Notes under the pieces: model-generated
The model's input: the letters and a program-made list of their open reading frames with translations, nothing else
What the model was told of the DNA's origin: nothing
Database searches by the model: none
Assembly: GCA_947167045.1 (NCBI GenBank)
Contig: CAMVGO010000013.1
Coordinates: 1 to 51,896 of the forward strand
DNA length: 51,896 bases
Direction: 5' to 3'
Source: an uncultured Clostridia bacterium
GTDB lineage: Bacteria > Bacillota > Clostridia > Saccharofermentanales > Saccharofermentanaceae
Shown: in pieces, positions 43,971 to 51,896 of the stretch
How the letters are laid out: every line of letters begins with the position of its first letter
Position numbering within the stretch: the stretch's first letter is position 1
Position numbers and translations under genes: made by a program

Positions 43971-45266
43971 ATGTTTGACAATATACCTGCCGAACAGATC
44001 AAGTATATCTTCGAGAACACCGATGATGCGGTTTGCGTCGTCTCTTCTTCGGGAGTGCTCATGGACTCCAATCCGTCGGCCGAGAAGCTTTTCGGGATAC
44101 CCGCAAACAGCAACATAAAGATATGGGACGCCATCCCTTACGTTGAAGGCAACGACGACCTGATCCAGCTCTTCATCGACGCGGTAACGCAGAAGCTCAC
44201 TTCCCAGGAAGCGATCGTCGATTACGTGAGCAATGAAGGTCAGGTCCACAACCTTCACGTCAGGCTGACTTATTACAAGGGAGACGTCTCTTTGTATCTG
44301 ATCGTCATCACCGATCTTACGAAGCTCATAAAGGTGGAATCGGCTTTCGCCAGATACACTTCGCCTGATATCGCCGACTACGTGCTCACGACCTCCGAAG
44401 GCCAGAAGCGCGGCGGCGTTACCCAGGAAGTCACCATCCTGATGAGCGATCTCAGGGGATTTACGGCGCTCGCGACAACGATGTCTGCGCAGAGGCTTAT
44501 AAATCTCCTGAATCATTATTTCGAGAAGATGGTATCCGTCATAGAGAAATATCACGGCACCGTCATAGAGTTTTTGGGTGACGGCATCTTTGTCGTTTTC
44601 GGCGCACCGAAGGAATGGCCGGACCATGCGGCCCTTGCGGTGAGCTGCGGCATAGAGATGCAGAACGCCATTAAGGAAGTAAACGAATGGAACCGTGAGA
44701 ACGGTTATCCCGATCTCGAAATGGGTATCGGCATCAATACCGGCAGCGTCGTTGTCGGCAACATCGGCTCCGAAAAGAAGATGAAGTACGGCTGCATGGG
44801 CTCGCCCGTCAACACTGCGGGAAGACTCGAAGCCCTTACGATCGGAGGCCAGCTCCTCATAACGGAGAACACGAGACAGCTCCTCAAAGAAGACATCGAA
44901 TACATTTCGGACGGAGCATTCCTTCCCAAGGGTTCGACAAAAGAACTCAAGTATTACGAAGTGGCCGGAATGGGCAGTCTTACGCTCGACGTAAGAGGAC
45001 GGGACATAGAGTGGGGCGAAGAGGCTCCGGAGGAGTGTTCTTTCTTCATGCTCGAGGCAAAGACTGTCATCGAGGAGGAACTGAAGGGCACCATCCTGAA
45101 GGCTTCAAAGGATCTGAAGTTTGCGGTCCTGAAAACGGACAGGGAACTGCCGCTAAGGCAGAACATAATGGTGCAGAAGAACGGTTCAAGGATATATGCA
45201 AAGGTTATAAGGAAGGAGCCTGAAGGATACATCGTCTGTTTCACTTCCGTAATGCAGGGCGTCTGA
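43971..45266 (+). CDS. PAS-containing class III adenylate/guanylate cyclase
   Basis: 431 residues, soluble. PAS domain about 8-120, cyclase domain about 135-320. The two metal aspartates are in LMSDLRGFT and FLGDGIFVVFGAP; the transition-state pair is in SPVNTAGRLE. A lysine is present in the KKMKYG base-recognition region, but the usual Asp/Thr before VN is Ser, so ATP or GTP preference cannot be fixed. The last 110 residues form a small beta-rich domain (GTILKASKDLKFAVL, IYAKVIRKEPEGYIVCF) that looks PilZ-like but lacks a clear RxxxR. GGAGAGG before the start. It probably signals to the dual cNMP-binding protein upstream. Confidence 0.91.
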   Translation: MFDNIPAEQIKYIFENTDDAVCVVSSSGVLMDSNPSAEKLFGIPANSNIKIWDAIPYVEGNDDLIQLFIDAVTQKLTSQEAIVDYVSNEGQVHNLHVRLTYYKGDVSLYLIVITDLTKLIKVESAFARYTSPDIADYVLTTSEGQKRGGVTQEVTILMSDLRGFTALATTMSAQRLINLLNHYFEKMVSVIEKYHGTVIEFLGDGIFVVFGAPKEWPDHAALAVSCGIEMQNAIKEVNEWNRENGYPDLEMGIGINTGSVVVGNIGSEKKMKYGCMGSPVNTAGRLEALTIGGQLLITENTRQLLKEDIEYISDGAFLPKGSTKELKYYEVAGMGSLTLDVRGRDIEWGEEAPEECSFFMLEAKTVIEEELKGTILKASKDLKFAVLKTDRELPLRQNIMVQKNGSRIYAKVIRKEPEGYIVCFTSVMQGV

Positions 45267-45282
45267 AGGAGAGTGTGGTCAA

Positions 45283-46170
45283 ATGGCAAAATCAAAACTT
45301 GATGAATTCGTACAGAATGACGTAAAGAACCAGAAGGGTGTATACATTCCCGTTCATGCCGGTCTTTTGGAGCGGTTGTTCGTAAGGAAAGCCGCCTGCA
45401 AGAATCTCCACCCGAATGCTGAAGACGAGTTCTCCATGGAGTCTGTAGGACCGAGCTACAGGATCATAAGCGAATACGAGACGAAGTTCCGTGAGGCCAT
45501 GAGGCTCGAGCGCAAGGTTTTCGACGAGCCTTTGACGGTCGAAAAGCTCCGTCCGAACGGATATCTCCTCCTGAACGGCCACCACAGATGGGCGGCCGCG
45601 ATGCGCTGCAACATCAAGAAAGTCCCGATCAAGATAATCAACGTCGCCACGGAATCAGACATCAAGAAGATACTCGAGAAGTCCCAGCACGATAAGCGCG
45701 TTACGCTGGATCTCGACGAGGTTGTTTTCAGGCCGGAAGACTACAAGTATCTCGAGAAGAAGTTCATCTTCCCCCTGAACCTCCGCATGAAGCAGAGGAT
45801 AAGGCTCGGGATCCCCGCGCTGTTCTATTTCCTCGCGAAGAACGGCTACGACATCTGGGTATATGCGGCAGATTACTATTCGATCGATGACATCCAGAAA
45901 TTCTTCAGGGCTTATTCGGTTCATGTCGACGGCATAATCACGGGCGTCGCGAAGAGAGAGCAGAACCAGTCCGAGAGCGTGATGCGGATGGAAAAGCTTA
46001 TCGCCAACAAGTACGCAAAGACGCTTCACATCGATAACGACCTGATCCTCGTTACGCGCGGCAAGAACGGCGAGTTCGAGGAATATGAGATCAACTCCTC
46101 TGAGGAGGAATGGGCAAGAAAGGCTATTACCGTCATCGAGGAAATGGAGAAGAATGAAAGAAAAAAATGA
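45283..46170 (+). CDS. ParB-like domain fused to HAD-like domain
   Basis: 295 residues, soluble. Residues about 50-125 carry a ParB/sulfiredoxin-like nucleotide-binding motif (LLLNGHHRWAAAMRCNIKKV). Residues about 135-285 resemble a small HAD hydrolase: TLDLDEVVF for the first motif and LHIDNDLILV for the late acidic motif. A paralogue of the second domain is the next gene. GGAGAG precedes the start, 16 bp after the cyclase stop, so it is likely in the cyclase operon. The reaction is unknown; phosphate transfer or hydrolysis is plausible from the folds. Confidence 0.75.
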   Translation: MAKSKLDEFVQNDVKNQKGVYIPVHAGLLERLFVRKAACKNLHPNAEDEFSMESVGPSYRIISEYETKFREAMRLERKVFDEPLTVEKLRPNGYLLLNGHHRWAAAMRCNIKKVPIKIINVATESDIKKILEKSQHDKRVTLDLDEVVFRPEDYKYLEKKFIFPLNLRMKQRIRLGIPALFYFLAKNGYDIWVYAADYYSIDDIQKFFRAYSVHVDGIITGVAKREQNQSESVMRMEKLIANKYAKTLHIDNDLILVTRGKNGEFEEYEINSSEEEWARKAITVIEEMEKNERKK

Positions 46171-46666
46171 CGGGGAGAAGATGAGGGTCTCTTTTGACCT
46201 TGATGAAGTCCTCTTCGTTAATCCGGCGACCCACAAGACCGAAAAGGAACTGGCTTTTCCCTTAAACCACATCTTCAGAGAACGGTTGAGACTCGGCACG
46301 CCCGAGCTTATCAACACGCTTCAGAGGATGGGCTATGAGGTCTGGGTATACACGTCTTCGTTCCGCTCCGAGAAATACATAAAAGCCCTTTTCGCCCACT
46401 ACGGCATAAGGTTTGACGGCATCGTCAACGGCTCGAGGCACCTTAAGGAGGTCCAGAAGGGTCACTCCCAGATACTGCCGCAGAAGGTCCCGAACAGATA
46501 CCGCATATCCCTTCACGTTGACGACGAATCCGTCATATGCTCATACGGCAGGGAATACGGGTTTGACGCTTACCAGCTCGACGCGCCCGACGATGAATGG
46601 AAAGAAAAGATCATCGCCAAGGCCGAGGAAGTCAAGCGCAAGTGGGAGAGGAGAAGGAAGTCTTGA
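46154..46666 (+). CDS. Stand-alone HAD-like protein, paralogue of the upstream domain
   Basis: 170 residues from ATG 46154, overlapping the previous gene; ATG 46181 (MRVSFDLDEVLF, with GGGGAG just upstream) is an equally good start and gives 161 residues. First HAD motif FDLDEVLF, second region WVYTSSFRSEKY, late motif LHVDDESVI. It parallels the upstream C-terminal domain almost motif for motif (LGIPALFYFLAKNGYDIWVY there, LGTPELINTLQRMGYEVWVY here), so a tandem duplication is likely. Function unknown. A charged helix ends the protein. Confidence 0.75.
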   Translation: MKEKNDGEKMRVSFDLDEVLFVNPATHKTEKELAFPLNHIFRERLRLGTPELINTLQRMGYEVWVYTSSFRSEKYIKALFAHYGIRFDGIVNGSRHLKEVQKGHSQILPQKVPNRYRISLHVDDESVICSYGREYGFDAYQLDAPDDEWKEKIIAKAEEVKRKWERRRKS

Positions 46667-46730
46667 AGACTTCTTTTGTTTCATTTATTATTTTCGCGAA
46701 AAGAAAATCCATCCCTGAAGCGAGAATAAC

Positions 46731-48269
46731 ATGGAACAGTTTTTGGAAACGATCACCGAGATAAATGACGCAGTAAACTCTTTCGTATGGGTGAAGATAG
46801 GCCTCGTCCTTCTCATAGGCACGGGCATCCTTCTGACCTTTGTGACAAAGTTCTTTCAGATATCGCACTTGAGGCACTGGTGGAAAAAGACCGGCGGCGG
46901 AGTTTTCGACAAGTCCAGCCACAACAAGAAGGAGAAGGGAAGCGTCTCGCAGTTCCAGGCTCTTTGCACGGCTCTTGCCGCGACGATCGGCACAGGTAAT
47001 ATCGCCGGCGTGTCGGCAGCCATCTGTATCGGAGGCCCGGGTGCGGTGTTCTGGATGTGGATCGCCGCTTTCTTCGGCATGATGACGAACTTTTCAGAGA
47101 ACGTTCTCGGCATCTACTACAGAAGGAAGAACGAAGACGGCGAATGGTCCGGCGGCGCGATGTACTATCTGCAGGACGGACTTGGCTCTTATAAGGGCTG
47201 CAAATACATAGGAAAGATCCTGGCGTTCCTTTTCTCGTGTTTTACGGTCCTCGCTTCTTTCGGCATCGGCAACATGGGTCAGGTGAATAAGATAACGCTC
47301 AATATCGAGTCGGCTTTCTTCTCGGACATCTCGAATGACATCCTGATCGCCGGCAATATCAAGCTCGTTCCGCTCCTCATCGGCATAGTTCTGATGGCGG
47401 TCGCGGCGATCGTAATACTCGGAGGCCTTAAGAGGATCGCGGCAGTCGCAGAGATGGTAGTACCTTTCATGGCGGTCGCTTACATTGTCGGCGCGCTCAT
47501 TCTGGTCATTATCCACATTCCTTCCATACCGGCTGCATTTGCGTCCATCTTCAAGTTCGCTTTCGGCATCAAGCCCGTTGCGGGCGCCGCTGCGGGTATC
47601 GTGCTGAAGGAAGTCATCACACAGGGCTGCAAGAGAGGCGTCTTCTCCAATGAGGCGGGACTCGGCTCTTCGGTCATGGTCCACAGCAACTCCGATGTCA
47701 AAGAGCCCGTAAAGCAGGGCATGTGGGGCATCTTCGAAGTGTTTGCCGACACGTTCGTGGTCTGCACGATGACGGCGCTTGTTGTCCTTACTTCAGGCTT
47801 TATCAACCTTGAGACGGGTCTCGTAAACGAAGGCGTGGAGGATGCGACTCTCGTAGCCAAGGCTTTCAGCAATGACTTCGGCAGGGGCGGCGAATGGTTC
47901 ATCGCCATAGCGATCCTTCTCTTCGCGTTCACGACTGTTCTCGGTTGGTCCCACTACGGGAGCAAGGCCGTGGAATATCTCATCGGCATAAAGGCCGCCA
48001 AGGTCTACAAGGTGATCTTTGTCCTTCTCATAGTCGCAGGCGCCGTCATGGAGAGCTCTCTTGCATGGGACCTCTCGGATACGTTCAACGGCTTAATGAT
48101 GATCCCGAACCTGATAGGCGTAATAGCGCTCTTCCCGCTCGTAAAGAAGATCACTTCCAACTACGTCGCAAGAAAGATCAAAGGGCAAAAGGATGTTAAG
48201 CCCATCTTGTCTTACGATGAGAAGCTCCAGAAAGAGCACGAAGAACTCATCAAAAACGGCGCCGAGTAA
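46731..48269 (+). CDS. Sodium:alanine/glycine symporter (AGCS family)
   Basis: 512 residues, about eleven membrane helices, the normal size for the family. Family stretches include ATIGTGNIAGVSAAICIGGP, FSENVLGIYYR and KRGVFSNEAGLGSS. It would import alanine, glycine or a related amino acid with Na+. No strong Shine-Dalgarno is visible before the ATG (AAGCGAG). It follows the HAD gene by 64 bp, a gap that contains a T-rich stretch and short stem, and it converges with the cellulose-synthase-like gene (8 bp between stops). Confidence 0.94.
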   Translation: MEQFLETITEINDAVNSFVWVKIGLVLLIGTGILLTFVTKFFQISHLRHWWKKTGGGVFDKSSHNKKEKGSVSQFQALCTALAATIGTGNIAGVSAAICIGGPGAVFWMWIAAFFGMMTNFSENVLGIYYRRKNEDGEWSGGAMYYLQDGLGSYKGCKYIGKILAFLFSCFTVLASFGIGNMGQVNKITLNIESAFFSDISNDILIAGNIKLVPLLIGIVLMAVAAIVILGGLKRIAAVAEMVVPFMAVAYIVGALILVIIHIPSIPAAFASIFKFAFGIKPVAGAAAGIVLKEVITQGCKRGVFSNEAGLGSSVMVHSNSDVKEPVKQGMWGIFEVFADTFVVCTMTALVVLTSGFINLETGLVNEGVEDATLVAKAFSNDFGRGGEWFIAIAILLFAFTTVLGWSHYGSKAVEYLIGIKAAKVYKVIFVLLIVAGAVMESSLAWDLSDTFNGLMMIPNLIGVIALFPLVKKITSNYVARKIKGQKDVKPILSYDEKLQKEHEELIKNGAE

Positions 48270-48277
48270 GTTATCTG

Positions 48278-51200
48278 TTATTTCCTCGTTCTTGCGACGC
48301 GGTGCGCGATGTTCTGCCACAGATGCGGGATAACGCCGAAATCCCTGTGAAGGGACTGCGGGAGTGTCGGTACGCGGTCGTATAGGAGCTGCAGATATTC
48401 GCTCTCCTGATCTCCCATGTCGAGTATCTCGATCGTCTGTGTTCTCGCGACGTTGTTGCGGGATTCCTTGATGCCCGTGATAACGCCCTTTAAGGTGACG
48501 TTTGCTTTTTCGCTCGTGATGCTGACCTTTACTTCGGAACCTAAGCCGAGCTCGGGACCATCATCGAGGAATACCGTGACGTTGTGTTCCGTCATCTGGG
48601 TCGTTACGCCGTCATAGGAAACACCGTCCGCTTCGACGGATACCATCTCCGGATCGAGCACATGTACTGTCTCGCCGTCGCTGTCGCGGCCGTCTATCAG
48701 GAACAGCGCCATTATCAGGTAATAGAGGTTCCTGACTATCCAGAACAGGAGGATGACCGTGCTTATGGTCTGCGTCAGATTGAAGATGCAGGCGATCCTT
48801 ACGATGCCCGCAACGGAAAGTGCGATCAGAACGAGGAACGGGATCATGGAGCGTATGTCGCGCTGGCGTCTCGTGCTCTTCTTGGACTTGTCGGTGACCT
48901 TGAATTTGGCGAGCGTGATGCCGACCGACTCCTTTAGGATCGGGATGAACAGGTGGGGCATGACGGATGTCTCGTAGATGCCGCTCCACTTGGTCGAAAT
49001 GGCGTTCTTACTGTTGAGCCTGAGGCTTAGATCCTGCAGGAAGAACATCGGAAGCCAGAATACAAGGAGCTCCAGCCAGTTGCAGTTGAAGACAGGTATC
49101 GCGAAGGTCGCATAGAGCAGCGGGCTCAAGACGTAGATGAAGTTCTTGAGCGGCGAATACCAGTATATGACAGAGCTCCAGTAGCTTATCTTCTGCGCGA
49201 GGTTCAGGTTCTTTCTCCTGAAGATCTTCAGCTTTTTGGCGGTAACGATAACGCCTCTGCCCCAGCGCGTACGCTGCTGGATGTGCTCCTTGAAGGTATG
49301 CGGGGTCTGGCCGCTCGCAAGGGGCTCGGGGAGCGCGAGGCTGATGTATCCGGCGGATTCGATGAGGAGGCCGGTCGCGAAGTCTTCCGTGATGGAACCC
49401 GTGAAGAAGCCGCCGATGTCCTCTAATGCGCGCCTTGAAAGGATCGTGTTCGAACCGCCGTAGATAACGCTGTTTGTCGAAGTCTTTGCGGGTTCGATCG
49501 TGCGGTAGAAGAAGTCCTGCTCGTTAGGCGCGCGCTTCTCCGAATAAAGGGCGTGCTGGAAGACGTCAGGGTCGTAGAAGCACTGCGGGGTCTGCAAAAG
49601 ACCCAGGTGCAGGCGCTCCTTCTCGGGCCTGTCCTTTTCGCGCAGTTCGACATCGACGAAGTAGGGGATGGTCTTCAAAAGGAAGTCGCTCTTTACGACC
49701 ATGTCGGCATCGAGCGTGACGATGTAGGGCGCGCTCGTGAGGCCCATCGCATGATTGAGGTTTCCGGCCTTTGCGCCCTTGTTGTCCGGGCGGTCGAAAT
49801 ATCCGACGTTCATCTTTTCGGCCAGTGCCCTCATCTGCGGGCGGCGGTTGTCGTCGCATACCCAGATATGGACCTTCGACTTGTCGGGATACTTGAGATG
49901 CTTGCATCCGTTGATGGTCTTGTACAAAAGCTCCGTCGGCTCGTTGTATGTCGCGATGAAGATGTCGACATCTGGCCATGCGTCGTCGGGGATCACAGGG
50001 AGCGGATGGTCCTTCTTTCCGATGAGGTTGCGGTAAAGGACGAGAGATTCGACGAAGCCCAGCACCTCGACTATGAGAAGGAGAATGTTCATTATGATCG
50101 GGAAAACGCCTGCCTGGAGCGGGATCGAGTAGATCACACGCCAGCAGAGGTAGATTATCGTGAAGCCGATGCTGACGAAGAGGCAGAACTTGGCAAAGCC
50201 GCTGCCCTTGCCGTTCTTTGCGTCGCCTTTTACGACGTCATCGTACGTGAGTCTCTTTTTCGATCTCGCCGAACGGTAGATGAGCGCTATGAAGAGACAC
50301 AGGAGCAGGAATCCCGCGGAGATGGCCGCGAAGAACCACCATGAGCCTATTGCCGCAAAACCGCGGTCGCCCAGGGAGTTGGTGACAAAGGTCCGTATGA
50401 AGTCGGTCTTGCTCTTTTCGACAATGGGAGCGGGTCTGTAGATGTCGCCCGGCCTGCCGCCGCGGATGAGCTCCCTTACCCAGAGTCCCGTTATCGTGAG
50501 GTCGCTGTCCTCAATCTGCTTTGAAGGATCGAATCCCGGCTTGAAGAATGCTGAAGTCTCGTCCTTGTCGGAGAGATTCCAGACGGAGTAGCTGATCTTG
50601 AACTTATTCAGCAGGCTGAACCATTCGACGGCCGATTTGAAATCGATATCCCCGTCTCCTGATTCCTCGCTTATTCCGCATTCGCTTATGAACACGGGAA
50701 GTCCGGCCGAGATGGCCGACATGAGCTCGGTCCTCAGACCTTCGTTATGCGTTGCGGCGTAGAAATGCAGCGAATATACGACGTTCTCGTACTTCAGCGG
50801 ACGGAGCACCGGGTCGCCCAGGTTCCTTCCGAATTCGGGCGTTCCGACGATTATGACCGAATCGGGCATGTTCTCTCTGATGACCGGTATGACCTTGTCG
50901 GCGTAGACCGATACGTCGGACCAGTTCGCGGGGCCGTTTGGCTCATTGCAGATCTCGAAGATGATGTTGGGGCATTCCTTATATTCTGAGGATATTCTCT
51001 CGAAAAACTCGATCGCAGAGTCGCTCTCCTCATTCGGATTGCCCTTCTCGAGCATATGCCAGTCGACTATGACGTACATGTCGTTCGCCACTGCCAGCTC
51101 GATGCCCTTCTTCATGAGGGCGTAGCTCTCCTCACGTTCCTTGCTCTCGTAAACGGAAGCGTACATCGCGAGCCTTACCAGGTTGCAGTCCCAGTCCCGC

Positions 51201-51460
51201 GACAACTGTTCGAAAAGATTCTCGTTAAGAAAATCGGAATACCACGTCAGTCCGTGGGTGCTTACGCCCCTGAGCTGTACGGGCGCACCGTTCTGATCCG
51301 CCAGGCACAGCCCTGCGACACGGAGTTGCCCGTTGACTGACGGTCTTGCGGTATAGACGATGTCGTCCGCATTGACTATTCCCTGTACCGGCAACAGTGC
51401 AAAACAGGTGATCAAAAGGCTCAGGATTATCTTCAGGCCTATCTTTGCGTGCTTTTTCAT
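48278..51460 (-). CDS. bcsA: Secreted GH5 glucanase fused to cellulose-synthase-like GT2 and PilZ-like domain
   Basis: 1060 residues in one intact frame. Signal or membrane helix about 9-28; GH5 domain about 40-330 with the acid/base in FEICNEPNG (about 171) and nucleophile in VFISECGIS (about 257), so outside the cell. Membrane helix about 375-397; further helices near 425-475; cytoplasmic GT2 core about 500-740 with TYNEPTELL, DADMVV (about 583), SITEDFA and QQRTRWGRG (about 727); then helices about 760-915; a C-terminal PilZ-like beta domain about 930-1030 whose RxxxR and D/NxSxxG motifs are not clear. The GT2 part is BcsA-like and should make a beta-glucan and extrude it. GAGGACTC precedes the ATG. 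Product and ligand are inferred. Confidence 0.9.
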   Translation of the reverse strand: MKKHAKIGLKIILSLLITCFALLPVQGIVNADDIVYTARPSVNGQLRVAGLCLADQNGAPVQLRGVSTHGLTWYSDFLNENLFEQLSRDWDCNLVRLAMYASVYESKEREESYALMKKGIELAVANDMYVIVDWHMLEKGNPNEESDSAIEFFERISSEYKECPNIIFEICNEPNGPANWSDVSVYADKVIPVIRENMPDSVIIVGTPEFGRNLGDPVLRPLKYENVVYSLHFYAATHNEGLRTELMSAISAGLPVFISECGISEESGDGDIDFKSAVEWFSLLNKFKISYSVWNLSDKDETSAFFKPGFDPSKQIEDSDLTITGLWVRELIRGGRPGDIYRPAPIVEKSKTDFIRTFVTNSLGDRGFAAIGSWWFFAAISAGFLLLCLFIALIYRSARSKKRLTYDDVVKGDAKNGKGSGFAKFCLFVSIGFTIIYLCWRVIYSIPLQAGVFPIIMNILLLIVEVLGFVESLVLYRNLIGKKDHPLPVIPDDAWPDVDIFIATYNEPTELLYKTINGCKHLKYPDKSKVHIWVCDDNRRPQMRALAEKMNVGYFDRPDNKGAKAGNLNHAMGLTSAPYIVTLDADMVVKSDFLLKTIPYFVDVELREKDRPEKERLHLGLLQTPQCFYDPDVFQHALYSEKRAPNEQDFFYRTIEPAKTSTNSVIYGGSNTILSRRALEDIGGFFTGSITEDFATGLLIESAGYISLALPEPLASGQTPHTFKEHIQQRTRWGRGVIVTAKKLKIFRRKNLNLAQKISYWSSVIYWYSPLKNFIYVLSPLLYATFAIPVFNCNWLELLVFWLPMFFLQDLSLRLNSKNAISTKWSGIYETSVMPHLFIPILKESVGITLAKFKVTDKSKKSTRRQRDIRSMIPFLVLIALSVAGIVRIACIFNLTQTISTVILLFWIVRNLYYLIMALFLIDGRDSDGETVHVLDPEMVSVEADGVSYDGVTTQMTEHNVTVFLDDGPELGLGSEVKVSITSEKANVTLKGVITGIKESRNNVARTQTIEILDMGDQESEYLQLLYDRVPTLPQSLHRDFGVIPHLWQNIAHRVARTRK

Positions 51461-51676
51461 AAGAGTCCTCCTTCGGGAAAGAGAGGTATTTTTCTATTAT
51501 ATGCGTGTTTGACCGCGGGCGTGCAGATTCTAAAAGAATCTTTACAGATTGTTCACGGGGCCGGGGCGGGAGAGAGTGGCAGCGTGTCGGCGCGTGTGGA
51601 TTGGAGTGGGGTGTGAGTGGTTTGCGAGTGGCATTTGAATGATCCGCTAATGACCAGCCATGCCTGCCGGAAGGTC
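51461..51676. other. Gene-free upstream region of the GH5-GT2 gene
   Basis: No gene seen. On the minus strand the promoter of the GH5-GT2 gene should lie here; TATAATAG (51500-51493 on the minus strand) is a fair -10, 33 bp or so before the start. GATTCTAAAAGAATC (51526-51540) is a short perfect dyad nearby and a possible operator. The remainder is rich in GTGGAGTG-type runs. Confidence 0.45.
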
Positions 51677-51896
51677 AAAGTATCGAAATATTGAAAAAAC
51701 TTCTGTTTCCGATACCTGCAGTAAGTCAAGGTATCGTTTTCGGGAAAAAAATCCAGTTTACGATACCTGCTAAGGTATCGTTTTCAGGAAAAAGTTTTCA
51801 AAAACGATATCAGCCGGAATGCTAAGGTATCGTTTTCAGGAAAAAGTCTTTAAAAACGATATCAGCCGGAATGCTAAGGTATCGTTTTCAGGAAAA
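51677..51896. repeat. Array of palindromic repeats, 52-bp period, running off the window
   Basis: Five units contain GTATCG at 51680, 51731, 51775, 51827 and 51879 (spacing 51, 44, 52, 52). Each complete unit is itself an inverted repeat: GGTATCGTTTT near the start and AAAACGATATC or CGATACC near the end. Units 3 and 4 differ at only two of 52 positions, while units 1 and 2 are degenerate, so the array seems to grow toward the right. There are no unique spacers. The fifth unit is cut by the window end. Confidence 0.9.

Noticed and set aside
51677..51896. CRISPR array
   Set aside because: The repeated unit fills the whole period and there are no unique spacers between copies; no cas gene is present.
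1..51896. tRNA, rRNA or prophage genes
   Set aside because: No cloverleaf with a T-loop GTTCRA context, no rRNA signature and no phage structural or integrase gene was recognised.

Overview
The window looks like a chromosomal segment of an anaerobic, fermentative Firmicute of the class Clostridia, probably from the gut or rumen. The reasons are the Shine-Dalgarno-type starts, a fused FeoA-FeoB iron transporter, a Gram-positive sortase pilus, YesM/YesN-type sugar sensing with an MmsA/ChvE-type ABC importer, an RsbU-type phosphatase and plant-polysaccharide enzymes. No tRNA, rRNA, CRISPR array or phage module was recognised. I cannot name the genus.

Layout. (1) 1-1818: a complete ISL3-family insertion sequence with an 8-bp target duplication and an unusually structured 3' noncoding tail. 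(2) 1882-3968: a lipoprotein and a family-43 glycosidase. (3) 4101-6780: iron uptake (FeoAB and a small Cys-rich membrane partner) behind two tandem dyad operators. (4) 6793-9538: a membrane glycosyltransferase, and divergently a macro-domain protein with a C-terminal helical domain. (5) 9651-16905: one operon with an M13 lipoprotein peptidase, an FtsX-type ABC exporter, and a LytTR regulator with its GHKL kinase. (6) 26222-16909, minus strand: a five-gene pilus operon with a signal-peptidase-like protein lacking the catalytic lysine, an FctA-type pilin, a class B sortase, a second pilin and a 2003-residue fibro-slime/Cna-B adhesin. (7) 26547-37898: a VWA protein, then a sugar sensing and uptake locus with three binding proteins, kinase, AraC-type regulator, ATPase and two permeases. 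(8) 38309-39097: an AT-rich nuclease-like accessory gene between inverted repeats. (9) 39286-46666: a signalling cluster with an RsbU-like phosphatase, a PAS/HD-GYP/RsbW-like fusion, a dual cyclic-nucleotide-binding protein, a PAS adenylate/guanylate cyclase and two paralogous HAD-like proteins, one fused to a ParB-like domain. (10) 46731-51460: an amino-acid:sodium symporter and a single polypeptide joining a secreted GH5 glucanase to a cellulose-synthase-like GT2 and a PilZ-like tail. (11) 51677-51896: an array of palindromic repeats with a 52-bp period, running off the window.

How the parts may work together. The surface functions (pilus, GT2, GH5-GT2) and the second-messenger proteins (HD-GYP, PilZ-like tail, cyclase, cNMP-binding protein) suggest a lifestyle switching between attached and free states on plant fibre, with the GH43 enzyme and the monosaccharide importer feeding on released sugars. 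This link is inference. The most unusual items are the GH5-GT2-PilZ fusion, the HD-GYP/RsbW fusion inside a two-messenger cluster, the SipA-like pilus chaperone, and a nested hairpin shared by the IS tail and a terminator 37 kb away.
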